Assembly: GCF_030811115.1 (NCBI RefSeq)
Contig: NZ_JAUSQK010000001.1
Coordinates: 2,170,001-2,234,000, forward strand
Length of the DNA stretch: 64,000 nucleotides
Origin: Olsenella profusa DSM 13989
GTDB lineage: Bacteria > Actinomycetota > Coriobacteriia > Coriobacteriales > Atopobiaceae
Direction of reading: 5' to 3'
The first letter of the stretch is position 1. Each line of letters starts with the position of its first letter. The notes below the pieces were generated by a model, which worked only from the letters and a program-made list of their open reading frames with translations, did not search any database and was not told the DNA's origin. Positions 23,891 to 32,472 of this stretch are shown here, in pieces. Made by a program: the position numbers and the translations under genes.

Positions 23891-24217
23891 ATGTCCGTGA
23901 GCACGCGCACGGGCTTTTTCCAGAGGGCCTATGGCATCGTTCGCCAGATCCCTGCAGGGCGCGTCGCCACGTACGGGCAGATCGCTGCCATGCTGGGAGA
24001 GCCCCGCAAGGCACGCTTCGTGGGCTTCGCCATGCACTCCAGTCCTGGCGTGGCCGGGGGCGTCCCCTGCCACCGCGTGGTCTTCAAGGACGGTGCGCTG
24101 GCACCGGGCTTTGCCTTTGGCGGACCCGAGGCGCAGCGAGCGCTCCTTGAGGACGAGGGCGTGGGCTTCCTTCCCGATGGCCGTGTCGACATGCACGCCT
24201 TCCAATGGGAGGCATAG
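23891..24217 (+). CDS. Methylated-DNA-protein cysteine methyltransferase-type protein
   Basis: A 108-residue protein consisting only of the DNA-binding/active-site domain of O6-alkylguanine-DNA alkyltransferase. The helix-turn-helix VATYGQIAAMLG and the active site VPCHRVV (Cys60) are both present. Bacterial ATL proteins lack this cysteine, so direct dealkylation is possible despite the missing N-terminal domain. AAAGGAGG precedes the ATG. It lies downstream of the inverted operator pair. Confidence 0.85.
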   Translation: MSVSTRTGFFQRAYGIVRQIPAGRVATYGQIAAMLGEPRKARFVGFAMHSSPGVAGGVPCHRVVFKDGALAPGFAFGGPEAQRALLEDEGVGFLPDGRVDMHAFQWEA

Positions 24218-24244
24218 CCGGGGCGCGCGTGTAGGGACAGGACG

Positions 24245-26095
24245 CTACCGGGCGAACTGGCTCTCGTAGAGGTCGGCATAGAAGCCACCCCTAGCCAGCA
24301 GCTCATCGTGCGTGCCCGTCTCGATCACCCGACCGTTGCGCATGACCACGATGCAGTCCGCGTTCTTGATGGTCGAGAGGCGGTGCGCCACCACGAGCGA
24401 GGTGCGCCCCTCCATCATGCGGTCGAAGGCATCCTGCACCTGCAGTTCCGTGCGCGTGTCGATGGAGCTCGTCGCCTCGTCGAGCAGCAGCACCGTGGGA
24501 TCCTGCAGCATCACGCGGGCGATGCACAGCAGCTGCCGCTGACCTGCGGAGAGCAGGGCGCCCGACTCCCCCACCACGGTGTCATAGCCCTGGGGAAGCT
24601 GCTCTATGAACTTGTGGGCATGCGCGCGCTTGGCAGCGGCGACCACCATCCCATCCGTGGCATCCGGCATGCCATAGGCGATGTTCTCGCGGATGGTGCC
24701 CTCAAAGAGCCAGGTGTCCTGCAGCACCATGCCAAAGGACTTCCTGAGCGCCCTGCGCGTGTAGCCACGCACGTCCGTGCCGTCCAGGCTCACGTCTCCC
24801 CTGTCCACGTCATAGAAGCGCAGCAACAGGTTGATGAGGGTCGTCTTGCCACAGCCCGTGGGACCCACGAGGGCGAAGCGCCTGCCGGGGGCGATGTGGA
24901 CGTCGATGTCGCACAGGAGCTCGCGCCCCTTGTCGTAGGAGAACCACACGTGGTCGAGGTCGAGCCTGCCCGAGGTCGCCGGAACCGTCAACGCGTCTGG
25001 AGCATCGGGCCCCTCCACCTCGGCGTCGATGAGGGCAAAGAGGCGTCGTGCGGAGGCAAAGGCCGCCTGCACCTGCGTGACCACGGTCGATATCTCGTTG
25101 AAGGGCCTCATGTACTGGGTGGTGTACGAGAGGAAGCTCTGCACCTGCCCCACGGTGAGCACAGAGGGATGCCCGGTGATGACACAGAGGCAGCCCACGA
25201 CGGCCACGGTGGCATAGGTAATGTTGTTGACCACACGGGTGGAGGGATTCGTGAGCGAGCTGATGAACTGCGCCCGCTCCCCTGCCACGTAGAGGCGCTC
25301 GTTGATCCGTTGGAACTCGTCCGTCGCCTGCGCGCCGTGTGCGAAGGCCGAGACGAGCGACTGGTTGGCCATCATCTCCTCGGTGAGACCGGTCAGCTCG
25401 CCCTGGATGGCCTGCTGTTCCATAAAACTCCTGGAGGAATGCCGGGCGATCTGGCCTGCGACCACGATGGAGAGCGGCGTGAGCACCAGGACCACCACGG
25501 CCATGCTCGCCGAGAGCGAGAGCATGAAACAGATGGTGACGACGATGGTCATGATGCCGTTGAAGAGCTGGTTGAAGCCCTGGAGCATGCCCTGGCCCAC
25601 GGCATCCACGTCGTTGATCACGCGTGAGAGCACGTCGCCATGCGAGTGGGAGTCCACGAACGAGAGCGGGAGCGCACCCAGGCGCTCGTAGGCATCGTTG
25701 CGCAGGTCACGCGAGGCCTCATAGGCCAGGCGGTTCGTGCAGAAGAGCGAGACCCACTGCGTCACCGCGGCAAGGACGACGATCACGGCAAGGCGCCGCA
25801 GCAGGGGTGCGAGCCCCACGAGGTCGACCGATCCGGTGCCCAGCATGAGGTCGATTCCCTGGCCGACGAGGATGGGCACGTAGAGCTGCAGAATGACCGA
25901 AGCCGCCGCCATGACGAAGGACATGACGAGGGACGTCAGGTGTGGCCTCACGTACCGCATGAGACGCATGATGACGCCCCCCGAGGAGAGGTCGCTGGGC
26001 TCGAGGATCCGGTTGGTGGTGCCGGCACCATCCTCGCCCTTGACGGTCGCGAGCACGGAGGTGGGCGCGCCACCACCCGCATACGGATTGGCCAT
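24245..26095 (-). CDS. ABC transporter, membrane/ATPase half (second of a pair)
   Basis: A 616-residue exporter half: six membrane helices (residues about 45-330) fused to an ATPase with Walker A GPTGCGKTT, an altered signature LLSAGQRQL in place of LSGGQ, Walker B VLLLDEATS and a switch histidine. It resembles the LmrC/YheH type. Its ATG overlaps the stop of the first half by one base (TGATG), so the two are translated together and should form a heterodimeric multidrug or lipid exporter. The altered signature suggests asymmetric ATP sites. Confidence 0.9.
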   Translation of the reverse strand: MANPYAGGGAPTSVLATVKGEDGAGTTNRILEPSDLSSGGVIMRLMRYVRPHLTSLVMSFVMAAASVILQLYVPILVGQGIDLMLGTGSVDLVGLAPLLRRLAVIVVLAAVTQWVSLFCTNRLAYEASRDLRNDAYERLGALPLSFVDSHSHGDVLSRVINDVDAVGQGMLQGFNQLFNGIMTIVVTICFMLSLSASMAVVVLVLTPLSIVVAGQIARHSSRSFMEQQAIQGELTGLTEEMMANQSLVSAFAHGAQATDEFQRINERLYVAGERAQFISSLTNPSTRVVNNITYATVAVVGCLCVITGHPSVLTVGQVQSFLSYTTQYMRPFNEISTVVTQVQAAFASARRLFALIDAEVEGPDAPDALTVPATSGRLDLDHVWFSYDKGRELLCDIDVHIAPGRRFALVGPTGCGKTTLINLLLRFYDVDRGDVSLDGTDVRGYTRRALRKSFGMVLQDTWLFEGTIRENIAYGMPDATDGMVVAAAKRAHAHKFIEQLPQGYDTVVGESGALLSAGQRQLLCIARVMLQDPTVLLLDEATSSIDTRTELQVQDAFDRMMEGRTSLVVAHRLSTIKNADCIVVMRNGRVIETGTHDELLARGGFYADLYESQFAR

Positions 26096-27831
26096 CAGGC
26101 CTCCACCTCCTCTTTCGAGAGCTGCGAGAGGCAGATCTCGCGATAGAGCCCACAGTCTCCCAGGAGCGCACGGTGCGTGCCCAGGCCAGCGACGTGGCCG
26201 TGGTCCAGCACGAGGATCTGGTCGGCCCGCATGACTGCGGAGACGCGCTGCGAGACGATGACCGACGTCACGCCACCCGCGAGGTCGTGCAGGGCATGGC
26301 GCAGACGTGCATCGGTCTTGAAGTCGAGGGCGGAGGCGGAGTCGTCCAACACCACGATCGAGGGAGCGCCCACAAGCGCGCGGGCGATGGTGAGGCGCTG
26401 GCGCTGGCCGCCGGAGAAGTTCTTGCCTCCCGCCTCGACGCGCCCGTCGAGGCCTTGGGGCATCTGGCGCACGAAGTCGGACGCCTGGGCCGCCTCGAGG
26501 GCCTGCCAGAGCTCGTCGTCCGTGGCATCCGCCTTGCGCCAGGTGAGGTTCGAGCGGATGGTGCCCGAGACGAGCGAGGCCCTCTGAGGCACCACGGAGA
26601 CGAGGTGGCGCAGCTGCGCAAGCGGATAGGAGCGCACGTCGTGGCCCAGCACACCCACGGAGCCGTGGGTTGCATCGTACAGGCGTGGCAGCAGGTTGAC
26701 CAGCGTGGACTTGCCGGAACCAGTGCCCCCAATGACGCCCAGGGTCTCCCCGCGCCTCAGCGTGAGGGTGACCTCCGAGAGCGAGGGGAGAGGGGCTCCC
26801 GCATAGGAGAAGCTGACGTGCCGCAGGGCAAGCGCCGGTGCGTCCGCCGCGACCGTCCGCTCGCTCGTGCCAGCGTCCGTGACGGAGATGGCGACGTCGA
26901 GCACCTCCATGACGCGCTGGGCACTGGCCGACCCACGGTTGAAGAGCACGACCAGGTTGGCCACGTAGATGATGGCGATGAGCGTCTGGCCCATGTAGTT
27001 GACGAAGGCCATGACCTGCCCCTGCGTCAGCGCGCCCACCTGGATCTGCAGGGCCCCCGTCCACAGTATCGCCACGACGCCCAGGTTCATCACGAGGAGC
27101 GTGGACGGGCTCAGGACGGCCGAGAGCCTGCCCACGGCGATGGCCACCTGCGTCTGTTCCTCGGAGGCGGCGCGAAAGCGCCTGGTCTCGTGCTCCTCCT
27201 GGCCAAAGGCCCGGATGACGCGCACGCCGGAGAGGGCCTCGCGCGTGATGCGCGAGATCTGGTCGAGCCTCTCCTGCATGAGGCGGAAGAACGGCACCGA
27301 CTTGGCCATGACCAGCGCAAAGACGACGGAGATGGTGGGCACGCACAGCAGGAAGACGAGGCCGAGCCTGAGGTCGATGAGCAGCGCCGCGACAACGGAG
27401 CCCATGCCCAGGATGGGAAAGCGCATGAGTTGGCGGATGCCCATGGCCACGGCCAGCTGCACCTGGTTGACGTCATTGATGGTACGCGTCACCAGGGAGT
27501 TCGACCCAAAGCGGTCCACCTCCGCCTGCGAGAGTCCCATGGACTTCTCCATGAGGTCGTGCCTCAGGTCCGTGCCCATGCCCTGTGCGACGAGGGCGGC
27601 CATCTTCTGGCAGACGAGGGTCGACCCATAGCCCACGAGGGCGAAGCAGGCCAGCAGCGCCCCATAGCGTAGGACGACACCCACGTCATGGGCGCCAACA
27701 CCCTCATCGACCATGCGGGCGATGACCAGGGGCGTGATGAGGTCGAAGACGACCTCGATCACCTTGGCGAGCATACCCGTGATGGCACGGGCGCGATAGG
27801 GCCCGAGGTACCGTCTCAACAGCTCGAACAT
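26095..27831 (-). CDS. ABC transporter, membrane/ATPase half (first of a pair)
   Basis: A 578-residue half transporter of the YheI/LmrD type. Membrane helices fill residues 10-310, followed by the ATPase with Walker A GGTGSGKST, signature FSGGQRQR and Walker B. The Walker B acidic residue is in IVVLDDSASALD, where aspartate replaces the usual glutamate, so this ATP site is probably degenerate. The start at 27831 has GGAGGG about 11 bases upstream; a longer frame to 27912 is rejected. It is coupled to the downstream half. Confidence 0.9.
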   Translation of the reverse strand: MFELLRRYLGPYRARAITGMLAKVIEVVFDLITPLVIARMVDEGVGAHDVGVVLRYGALLACFALVGYGSTLVCQKMAALVAQGMGTDLRHDLMEKSMGLSQAEVDRFGSNSLVTRTINDVNQVQLAVAMGIRQLMRFPILGMGSVVAALLIDLRLGLVFLLCVPTISVVFALVMAKSVPFFRLMQERLDQISRITREALSGVRVIRAFGQEEHETRRFRAASEEQTQVAIAVGRLSAVLSPSTLLVMNLGVVAILWTGALQIQVGALTQGQVMAFVNYMGQTLIAIIYVANLVVLFNRGSASAQRVMEVLDVAISVTDAGTSERTVAADAPALALRHVSFSYAGAPLPSLSEVTLTLRRGETLGVIGGTGSGKSTLVNLLPRLYDATHGSVGVLGHDVRSYPLAQLRHLVSVVPQRASLVSGTIRSNLTWRKADATDDELWQALEAAQASDFVRQMPQGLDGRVEAGGKNFSGGQRQRLTIARALVGAPSIVVLDDSASALDFKTDARLRHALHDLAGGVTSVIVSQRVSAVMRADQILVLDHGHVAGLGTHRALLGDCGLYREICLSQLSKEEVEA

Positions 27832-27838
27832 GGCCTTG

Positions 27839-29656
27839 CTATCCCTCCAGACGTTCCGAGAGCCCCAGCCACTCGTCCTCAAGGCTGGCGATCTCGCGCT
27901 CCACGGACCCAAGCTCCGCCTGCTTGTCCATGAGCGCCTGGTAGTTGGCGGGGTCGACCTCCATCAGCTCGCTCCGCAGACGACCGGGCTCCTCACGGAG
28001 CTTGGCCAGGCGGCGCTCCACGGCATCGAGGCGCCGCTTGAGCTCACGCCGCTCCCTGTTGGGGAGGGTAGGTGCCCGGTGCGTCCGCGCGACGTCCAGG
28101 CCGCCGTCAGCGGCGACGTCGCCACGGGCGGGGACCGAGCGACCCCCCTGCATGGACTCCTTCAGGAGGGAGAGGTACTCGTCCACGCCGCCCGGCACGT
28201 GCCTGACGGTGCCATCCAGGATGGCAAACTGGTCGTCCGTCACACGCTCCATGAGATAGCGGTCGTGCGTGACGAGGATGAGGGTGCCCGGCCAGCCATC
28301 CAACAGGTCCTCCAGCACGGCGAGCATGTCGGTGTCGAGGTCGTTGCCGGGCTCGTCGAGCACGAGCACGTTGGGCTCGTCCAAAAGCACGCACATGATG
28401 GCGAGGCGGCGCAGCTGGCCACCCGAGAGGTCGCGTACGATGGTGGGCCACTCGCGCCGCTCGAAGCCCAGACGCTCCAGCAGCTGCTCACAGCTCACCT
28501 CCTTGCCATCGATGACCACATAGTGCCGGTAGCCGGCCACGACCTCGCTCATGCGCCAGTCGTCCTTGGCGTGCAGCGCGTCCAGATTCTGCGAGAGGAT
28601 GCCAAAGCGCACCGTCCTGCCGATCTTGACGAGGCCGGTGAGGGGCAGGAGCCGACCAGTCATGAGCGAGAGGAGCGTCGACTTGCCCGCACCGTTCTCG
28701 CCGAGGATGCCGATGCGATCCCCGGGGCCGATGAGCCAGTCGACGTCGTGCAGGACCACGTCGTCCCCATAGCCGGCGCTCACGTTCCTCATCTCGATTA
28801 CCTGCTTGCCCAAGCGGCTGACGGCCAAGTGCCTGAGCTCTATCTCGTTGCGCAGCGGTGGGTCGTCCGCAAGGAGCGCACGGGCCGCCTCCACGCGAAA
28901 GCGCGGCTTGGAGCTGCGGGCACGGGCGCCGTGCGCAAGCCAGTTGAGCTCCTTGCGCAGCACGTTCTGGCGGCGCTCCTCCATGGCGGCCGCCTGGCGG
29001 GCGCGCTCCACGCGCTGTTGGATGTAGGCGGAGTAGCCGCCCTCGAAGGGGTCTATGGCGCCATCGTGCACCTCCCACATGTGCTCGCAGACCTCATCGA
29101 GGAACCAGCGGTCGTGCGTGACCACCAGGAGCGCTCCCTCACCCGCGCGCCAGCGGCCCTTGAGGTGGGCGGCCAGCCAGGCGATGACCCGCACGTCCAG
29201 ATGATTCGTGGGCTCGTCCATGAGGATGACGTCCCAGGTGCCCACGAGCACGCGTGCGAGGTCGCAGCGGCGACGCTGCCCACCGGAGAGCCTGCCTATG
29301 CGGGCGTCCAGGTCAAGATCGCCCACGAGCTCGTCCATGACGGAGCGGATCCGGGCATCCGATGCCCACTCGTAGGCGGGAGCGTCGCCCACGATGGCGT
29401 GGCGTACGGTCTCGCCATCCGAGAGGGCATCCGTCTGGCCCAGGAAGCCCACGTGGATGCCGTTGCGATAGGTGACGGTGCCGCCATCCGGCTCGACGGT
29501 GCGGGCGATGATGTCCAGGAGCGTCGACTTGCCGTCGCCATTGCGCCCCACGACGCCGATGCGCTCGCCCTCGTTGACGGCGATCGTCTGGTCCTTGAGA
29601 ACCTGCTTGCCTGGCCACTCATGCGAGACGTGCTCGCAGCCGATGAGAATGCCCAT
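27839..29656 (-). CDS. ABC-F ATPase, Uup-like
   Basis: A 605-residue soluble protein with two ATPase domains. Walker A motifs are GRNGDGKST (residue 38) and GENGAGKST (about residue 345), signatures LSGGQRRR and LSGGQLRR, and both have the DE dipeptide. The linker between domains and a C-terminal coiled coil (residues 525-600) follow Uup. ABC-F proteins act on ribosomes or DNA branch structures and do not transport. It is upstream of the exporter pair by 7 bases. It starts with GAGGGG before the ATG. Confidence 0.88.
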   Translation of the reverse strand: MGILIGCEHVSHEWPGKQVLKDQTIAVNEGERIGVVGRNGDGKSTLLDIIARTVEPDGGTVTYRNGIHVGFLGQTDALSDGETVRHAIVGDAPAYEWASDARIRSVMDELVGDLDLDARIGRLSGGQRRRCDLARVLVGTWDVILMDEPTNHLDVRVIAWLAAHLKGRWRAGEGALLVVTHDRWFLDEVCEHMWEVHDGAIDPFEGGYSAYIQQRVERARQAAAMEERRQNVLRKELNWLAHGARARSSKPRFRVEAARALLADDPPLRNEIELRHLAVSRLGKQVIEMRNVSAGYGDDVVLHDVDWLIGPGDRIGILGENGAGKSTLLSLMTGRLLPLTGLVKIGRTVRFGILSQNLDALHAKDDWRMSEVVAGYRHYVVIDGKEVSCEQLLERLGFERREWPTIVRDLSGGQLRRLAIMCVLLDEPNVLVLDEPGNDLDTDMLAVLEDLLDGWPGTLILVTHDRYLMERVTDDQFAILDGTVRHVPGGVDEYLSLLKESMQGGRSVPARGDVAADGGLDVARTHRAPTLPNRERRELKRRLDAVERRLAKLREEPGRLRSELMEVDPANYQALMDKQAELGSVEREIASLEDEWLGLSERLEG

Positions 29657-29659
29657 GCG

Positions 29660-30505
29660 CTAGCCCCTCTCACCCGCAAGGCCTCTGAGCAGCGCGATCT
29701 CTCGCGCATAGCCCGAAGGCTCGTTGGGGGTCTCCAGAATCATGGGAAGGTTGCGGAGCCGCTCATCCGTGACGATGCGCTCGAAGCACGCGACACCCAG
29801 GTGCCCCTCCCCTATCCTCTCGTGTCGGTCCTTGCGGGCACCGACGGGATGCTTGGAGTCGTTGAGGTGAAGGGCCTTGAGGCGCCCGAGGCCGAGCACG
29901 CGGTCGAACTGTGCGAGCACGCCATCGAGGTCGCTCGCGATGTCATACCCGGTATCGCTCACGTGGCAGGTATCCAGGCAGATGCCCAAAAGCTCATCGT
30001 GGCGCACCCCATCGACGATGCGTGCGAGCTCTTCGAAGCTGCGACCAACCTCGCTGCCCTTGCCGGCCATGGTCTCAAGCAGCACCATCGTACGCTGACC
30101 GGGCTCGAGCAGCTCGTTCAGCCCCTCCACGATGAGCTCGATGCCACAGTCCGCCCCCTGCCCCACGTGGCTGCCCGGATGGAGGTTATAGAGGTTGCCG
30201 GGCAGGGCCTCCATACGCTCGAGGTCCTCGGCCATGGAGCGACGGGCAAAGGCCCGGACGTCCTCCTTGGCGGAGCAGAGGTTGTACGTGTAGGGCGCAT
30301 GCGCCACGAGGGGCCCAAAGGCATGCTCGGCCATGATGTCACGCAGGGTGGCGACATCCGACTCCACGAGCTTCCTGACGGTGCCCCCACGGGGATTGCG
30401 CGTGAAGAACGCAAAGGTCGTAGCGTCGAGTGCAACGGCGGTTCGCCCCATGGCGGCATACCCCTTGGCCATGGAGAGGTGACAGCCCACGCAGAGCCTA
30501 GGCAC
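29660..30505 (-). CDS. nfo: Endonuclease IV (AP endonuclease)
   Basis: Cleaves DNA at abasic sites during base-excision repair, using three zinc ions. The N-terminus RLCVGCHLSMAKG, the central LHPGSH and LLETMAG, and the CLDTCHVSDTGYD segment carry the metal ligands, and LNDSKHPVGARKDRHERIGEGHLG is the closing part. The GTG at 30505 with GGGGG about 9 bases upstream gives a family-length start; an ATG at 30520 would add five residues and overlap coaBC more. Length is 281 residues. Confidence 0.88.
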   Translation of the reverse strand: MPRLCVGCHLSMAKGYAAMGRTAVALDATTFAFFTRNPRGGTVRKLVESDVATLRDIMAEHAFGPLVAHAPYTYNLCSAKEDVRAFARRSMAEDLERMEALPGNLYNLHPGSHVGQGADCGIELIVEGLNELLEPGQRTMVLLETMAGKGSEVGRSFEELARIVDGVRHDELLGICLDTCHVSDTGYDIASDLDGVLAQFDRVLGLGRLKALHLNDSKHPVGARKDRHERIGEGHLGVACFERIVTDERLRNLPMILETPNEPSGYAREIALLRGLAGERG

Positions 30506-31724
30506 GAGGCGCGCCCCCATCCCGAGGGGCAAGACGGCAGGCCAGCTCGTCCACGATGGCACAGGCGACGTCGGGCAGGGGCAGCGTCTCCAGCTGCCGC
30601 ACGCCCGTGGCGTCCACGAGGGCGATGCGGCTCGTGTCCGCCCCAAAGGTGGAGTCCGCCCGCGAGACGTCGTTGGCCACGATGAGGTCGGCGTGCTTGC
30701 GGGCAAGCTTCGCCTGTGCGTTGGCGATGAGGTCGTCCGTCTCGGCGGCAAAGCCCACCACCGTGCGCCCGCGCTTGGTGCGTCCGAGCTCGGCCAGGAT
30801 GTCGGCGGTCTCCACAAGCTCGATGGCGTCCAGGTGCTCATGGGACTTCTTGAGCTTGTGGTCGGCCGGGTGCGCGGGCGTGTAGTCCGCGACGGCGGCC
30901 GTGCAGACGACTGCATCCGCACCTTCGAACGCGGCGAGGGTGGCATCGTGCATCTGGGCGGCGGAAACGACGTCTACACGACGAACGCCCCGTGGCGTGG
31001 CCAACGCGCAGGGGCCCGAGACGAGCGTGACGAGGGCGCCACGGGCGGCCAGCTCCCCCGCGATGGCATAGCCCATCTTGCCCGTGGAGGCATTGGCAAG
31101 GTAGCGCACGGCATCGATGGCCTCGTGCGTGGGACCGGCCGTGACCACGACCTCCCTGCCGGCGAGCTCCTGGGCTCTCGCAGCAGCCTGTCCAAGCACC
31201 TCGAGGGCGGCGACGACGATGCCGTCCACGGAGGCAAGCTTGCCCTCGCCCACGTCCCCGCACGCGAGAGGTCCGCTCACCGGATCCACGAACAGCACGC
31301 CGCGCGAGCGTAGCGTTCGGGTGTTGGCCTGCGTGGCGGGATGCCGCCACATGTGCACGTTCATGGCGGGTGCCACGAGCACGGGGCAGTGCAGGGCGAG
31401 CAACGTGGTGGAGAGGGCGTCATCCGCGATGCCGCAGGCCATCTTGGCCATGATGTCAGCCGTCGCCGGCACGACCACGCAGAGCTCGGCACCATCCGCA
31501 AGGCTGATGTGCGGGATGGGGTCCCCCTCGTTGCCGTAGAGGCTCGTGATAACGGGATGGCCGCTCAGTGCCTCGAAGGTGGGGGTCCCCACAAAGCGCG
31601 TCGCGTCCTCGCTCATGACGACGCGCACGTCGCAGCCTGCCCTCTGCAGGCCCCGCAGGACCTCCACGGCCTTGTAGACGGCGATGCCGCCCGTGACGGC
31701 AAGCAGTACCCTCCGCCCGCCCAC
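30498..31724 (-). CDS. coaBC: Bifunctional CoaBC (phosphopantothenoylcysteine decarboxylase/ligase)
   Basis: Joins phosphopantothenate to cysteine and decarboxylates the product, two steps of coenzyme A synthesis. The FMN-dependent decarboxylase half starts VLLAVTGGIAVYKA and holds VAPAMNVHMW (residue about 125). The ligase half has the CTP-binding region with LANASTGKMGY and IVANDVS. The GTG at 31724 overlaps the upstream stop by one base (TAGTG) and has GAGGAGG 10 bases upstream. Length of 408 residues is typical. Confidence 0.92.
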   Translation of the reverse strand: MGGRRVLLAVTGGIAVYKAVEVLRGLQRAGCDVRVVMSEDATRFVGTPTFEALSGHPVITSLYGNEGDPIPHISLADGAELCVVVPATADIMAKMACGIADDALSTTLLALHCPVLVAPAMNVHMWRHPATQANTRTLRSRGVLFVDPVSGPLACGDVGEGKLASVDGIVVAALEVLGQAAARAQELAGREVVVTAGPTHEAIDAVRYLANASTGKMGYAIAGELAARGALVTLVSGPCALATPRGVRRVDVVSAAQMHDATLAAFEGADAVVCTAAVADYTPAHPADHKLKKSHEHLDAIELVETADILAELGRTKRGRTVVGFAAETDDLIANAQAKLARKHADLIVANDVSRADSTFGADTSRIALVDATGVRQLETLPLPDVACAIVDELACRLAPRDGGAPRA

Positions 31725-32440
31725 TAGTCTGCAACCTCCTCGGTCACGAGCATGCGATGACAGTAAGGGCACTCGTGGATGGGGCCCCGCCGATGGAGGT
31801 CCGCATACTGGCGAGGCTGCAGGGCCACGCGGCAGACGCTGGGCACGTTGCCCTGGAGACGCTCGACGGCGAGGCCCCCAAAGCGCTTGAATGAGCGCTC
31901 ATAGGTTGCCTTGGTCTCGGCCGTGAGGTCGGTGAGCACGTCCTTGCGCTCGCCCGCCAGCGTGCGCACGCGCGCCATGAGGTCGCCCGAGCCCCTCTCG
32001 AGCGCCTCCTGCTCCTGGGCAAGCTGTCCGTCCAGCCTCCCCTGCATGGCCCGTGCGTTGCCCTCCGCCTTCTGGAGCTTGTCGAGGCACTCGACAAGCC
32101 CCCCATACCGGTACTCGTTCTTCTCGAGCTTCTTGGCGAGGGAGGTGAGCTGCGCCTCGAAGTCGGTAAGCTCGCGATGGTTGGTGGTCTGGGCGGCGCG
32201 CTGACGCACCTCGGCCTGCACGGCCAGCAGATGGTCCCGCTCGGCCTCGCTGTCGTCGACGTCCATCTGGGCGTCCTTGCGCTGGCCCATGACCTTGGAC
32301 GTCTCGGATGCCAGCTTGCTCTTGGCCCTCTCGATGGCAGCGATCCTCTTCCGCTGCGGCATGTCCCGAAGGGCCCTCTTGAGCCGGATGAGCTCCAGGT
32401 CGATGTCCTGGAGCCTGAGAAGTGCCTCGTACTCGTTCAT
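31724..32440 (-). CDS. Coiled-coil zinc-ribbon protein (Rv2229c-like)
   Basis: A 238-residue protein with a long antiparallel coiled coil (residues 5-185) and a C-terminal zinc-ribbon region. The second ribbon pair is CPYCHRML, but the first pair is reduced to one cysteine (VCRVAL), so the usual four-cysteine site is incomplete. The family is broadly conserved in actinobacteria and of uncertain function. It sits upstream of coaBC by a one-base overlap and follows the cysteine desulfurase gene. Confidence 0.8.
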   Translation of the reverse strand: MNEYEALLRLQDIDLELIRLKRALRDMPQRKRIAAIERAKSKLASETSKVMGQRKDAQMDVDDSEAERDHLLAVQAEVRQRAAQTTNHRELTDFEAQLTSLAKKLEKNEYRYGGLVECLDKLQKAEGNARAMQGRLDGQLAQEQEALERGSGDLMARVRTLAGERKDVLTDLTAETKATYERSFKRFGGLAVERLQGNVPSVCRVALQPRQYADLHRRGPIHECPYCHRMLVTEEVAD

Positions 32441-32472
32441 GAATCCCCCTTGGGGTGACAGCCGTATGCGGT

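Noticed and set aside
27830-30685. Long plus-strand open frame (951 codons)
   Set aside because: Shadow of the ABC-F and nfo genes in a GC-rich genome; its translation has no domain pattern. The same holds for other long antisense frames at 43934-46069, 56493-58496 and 61664-63460.
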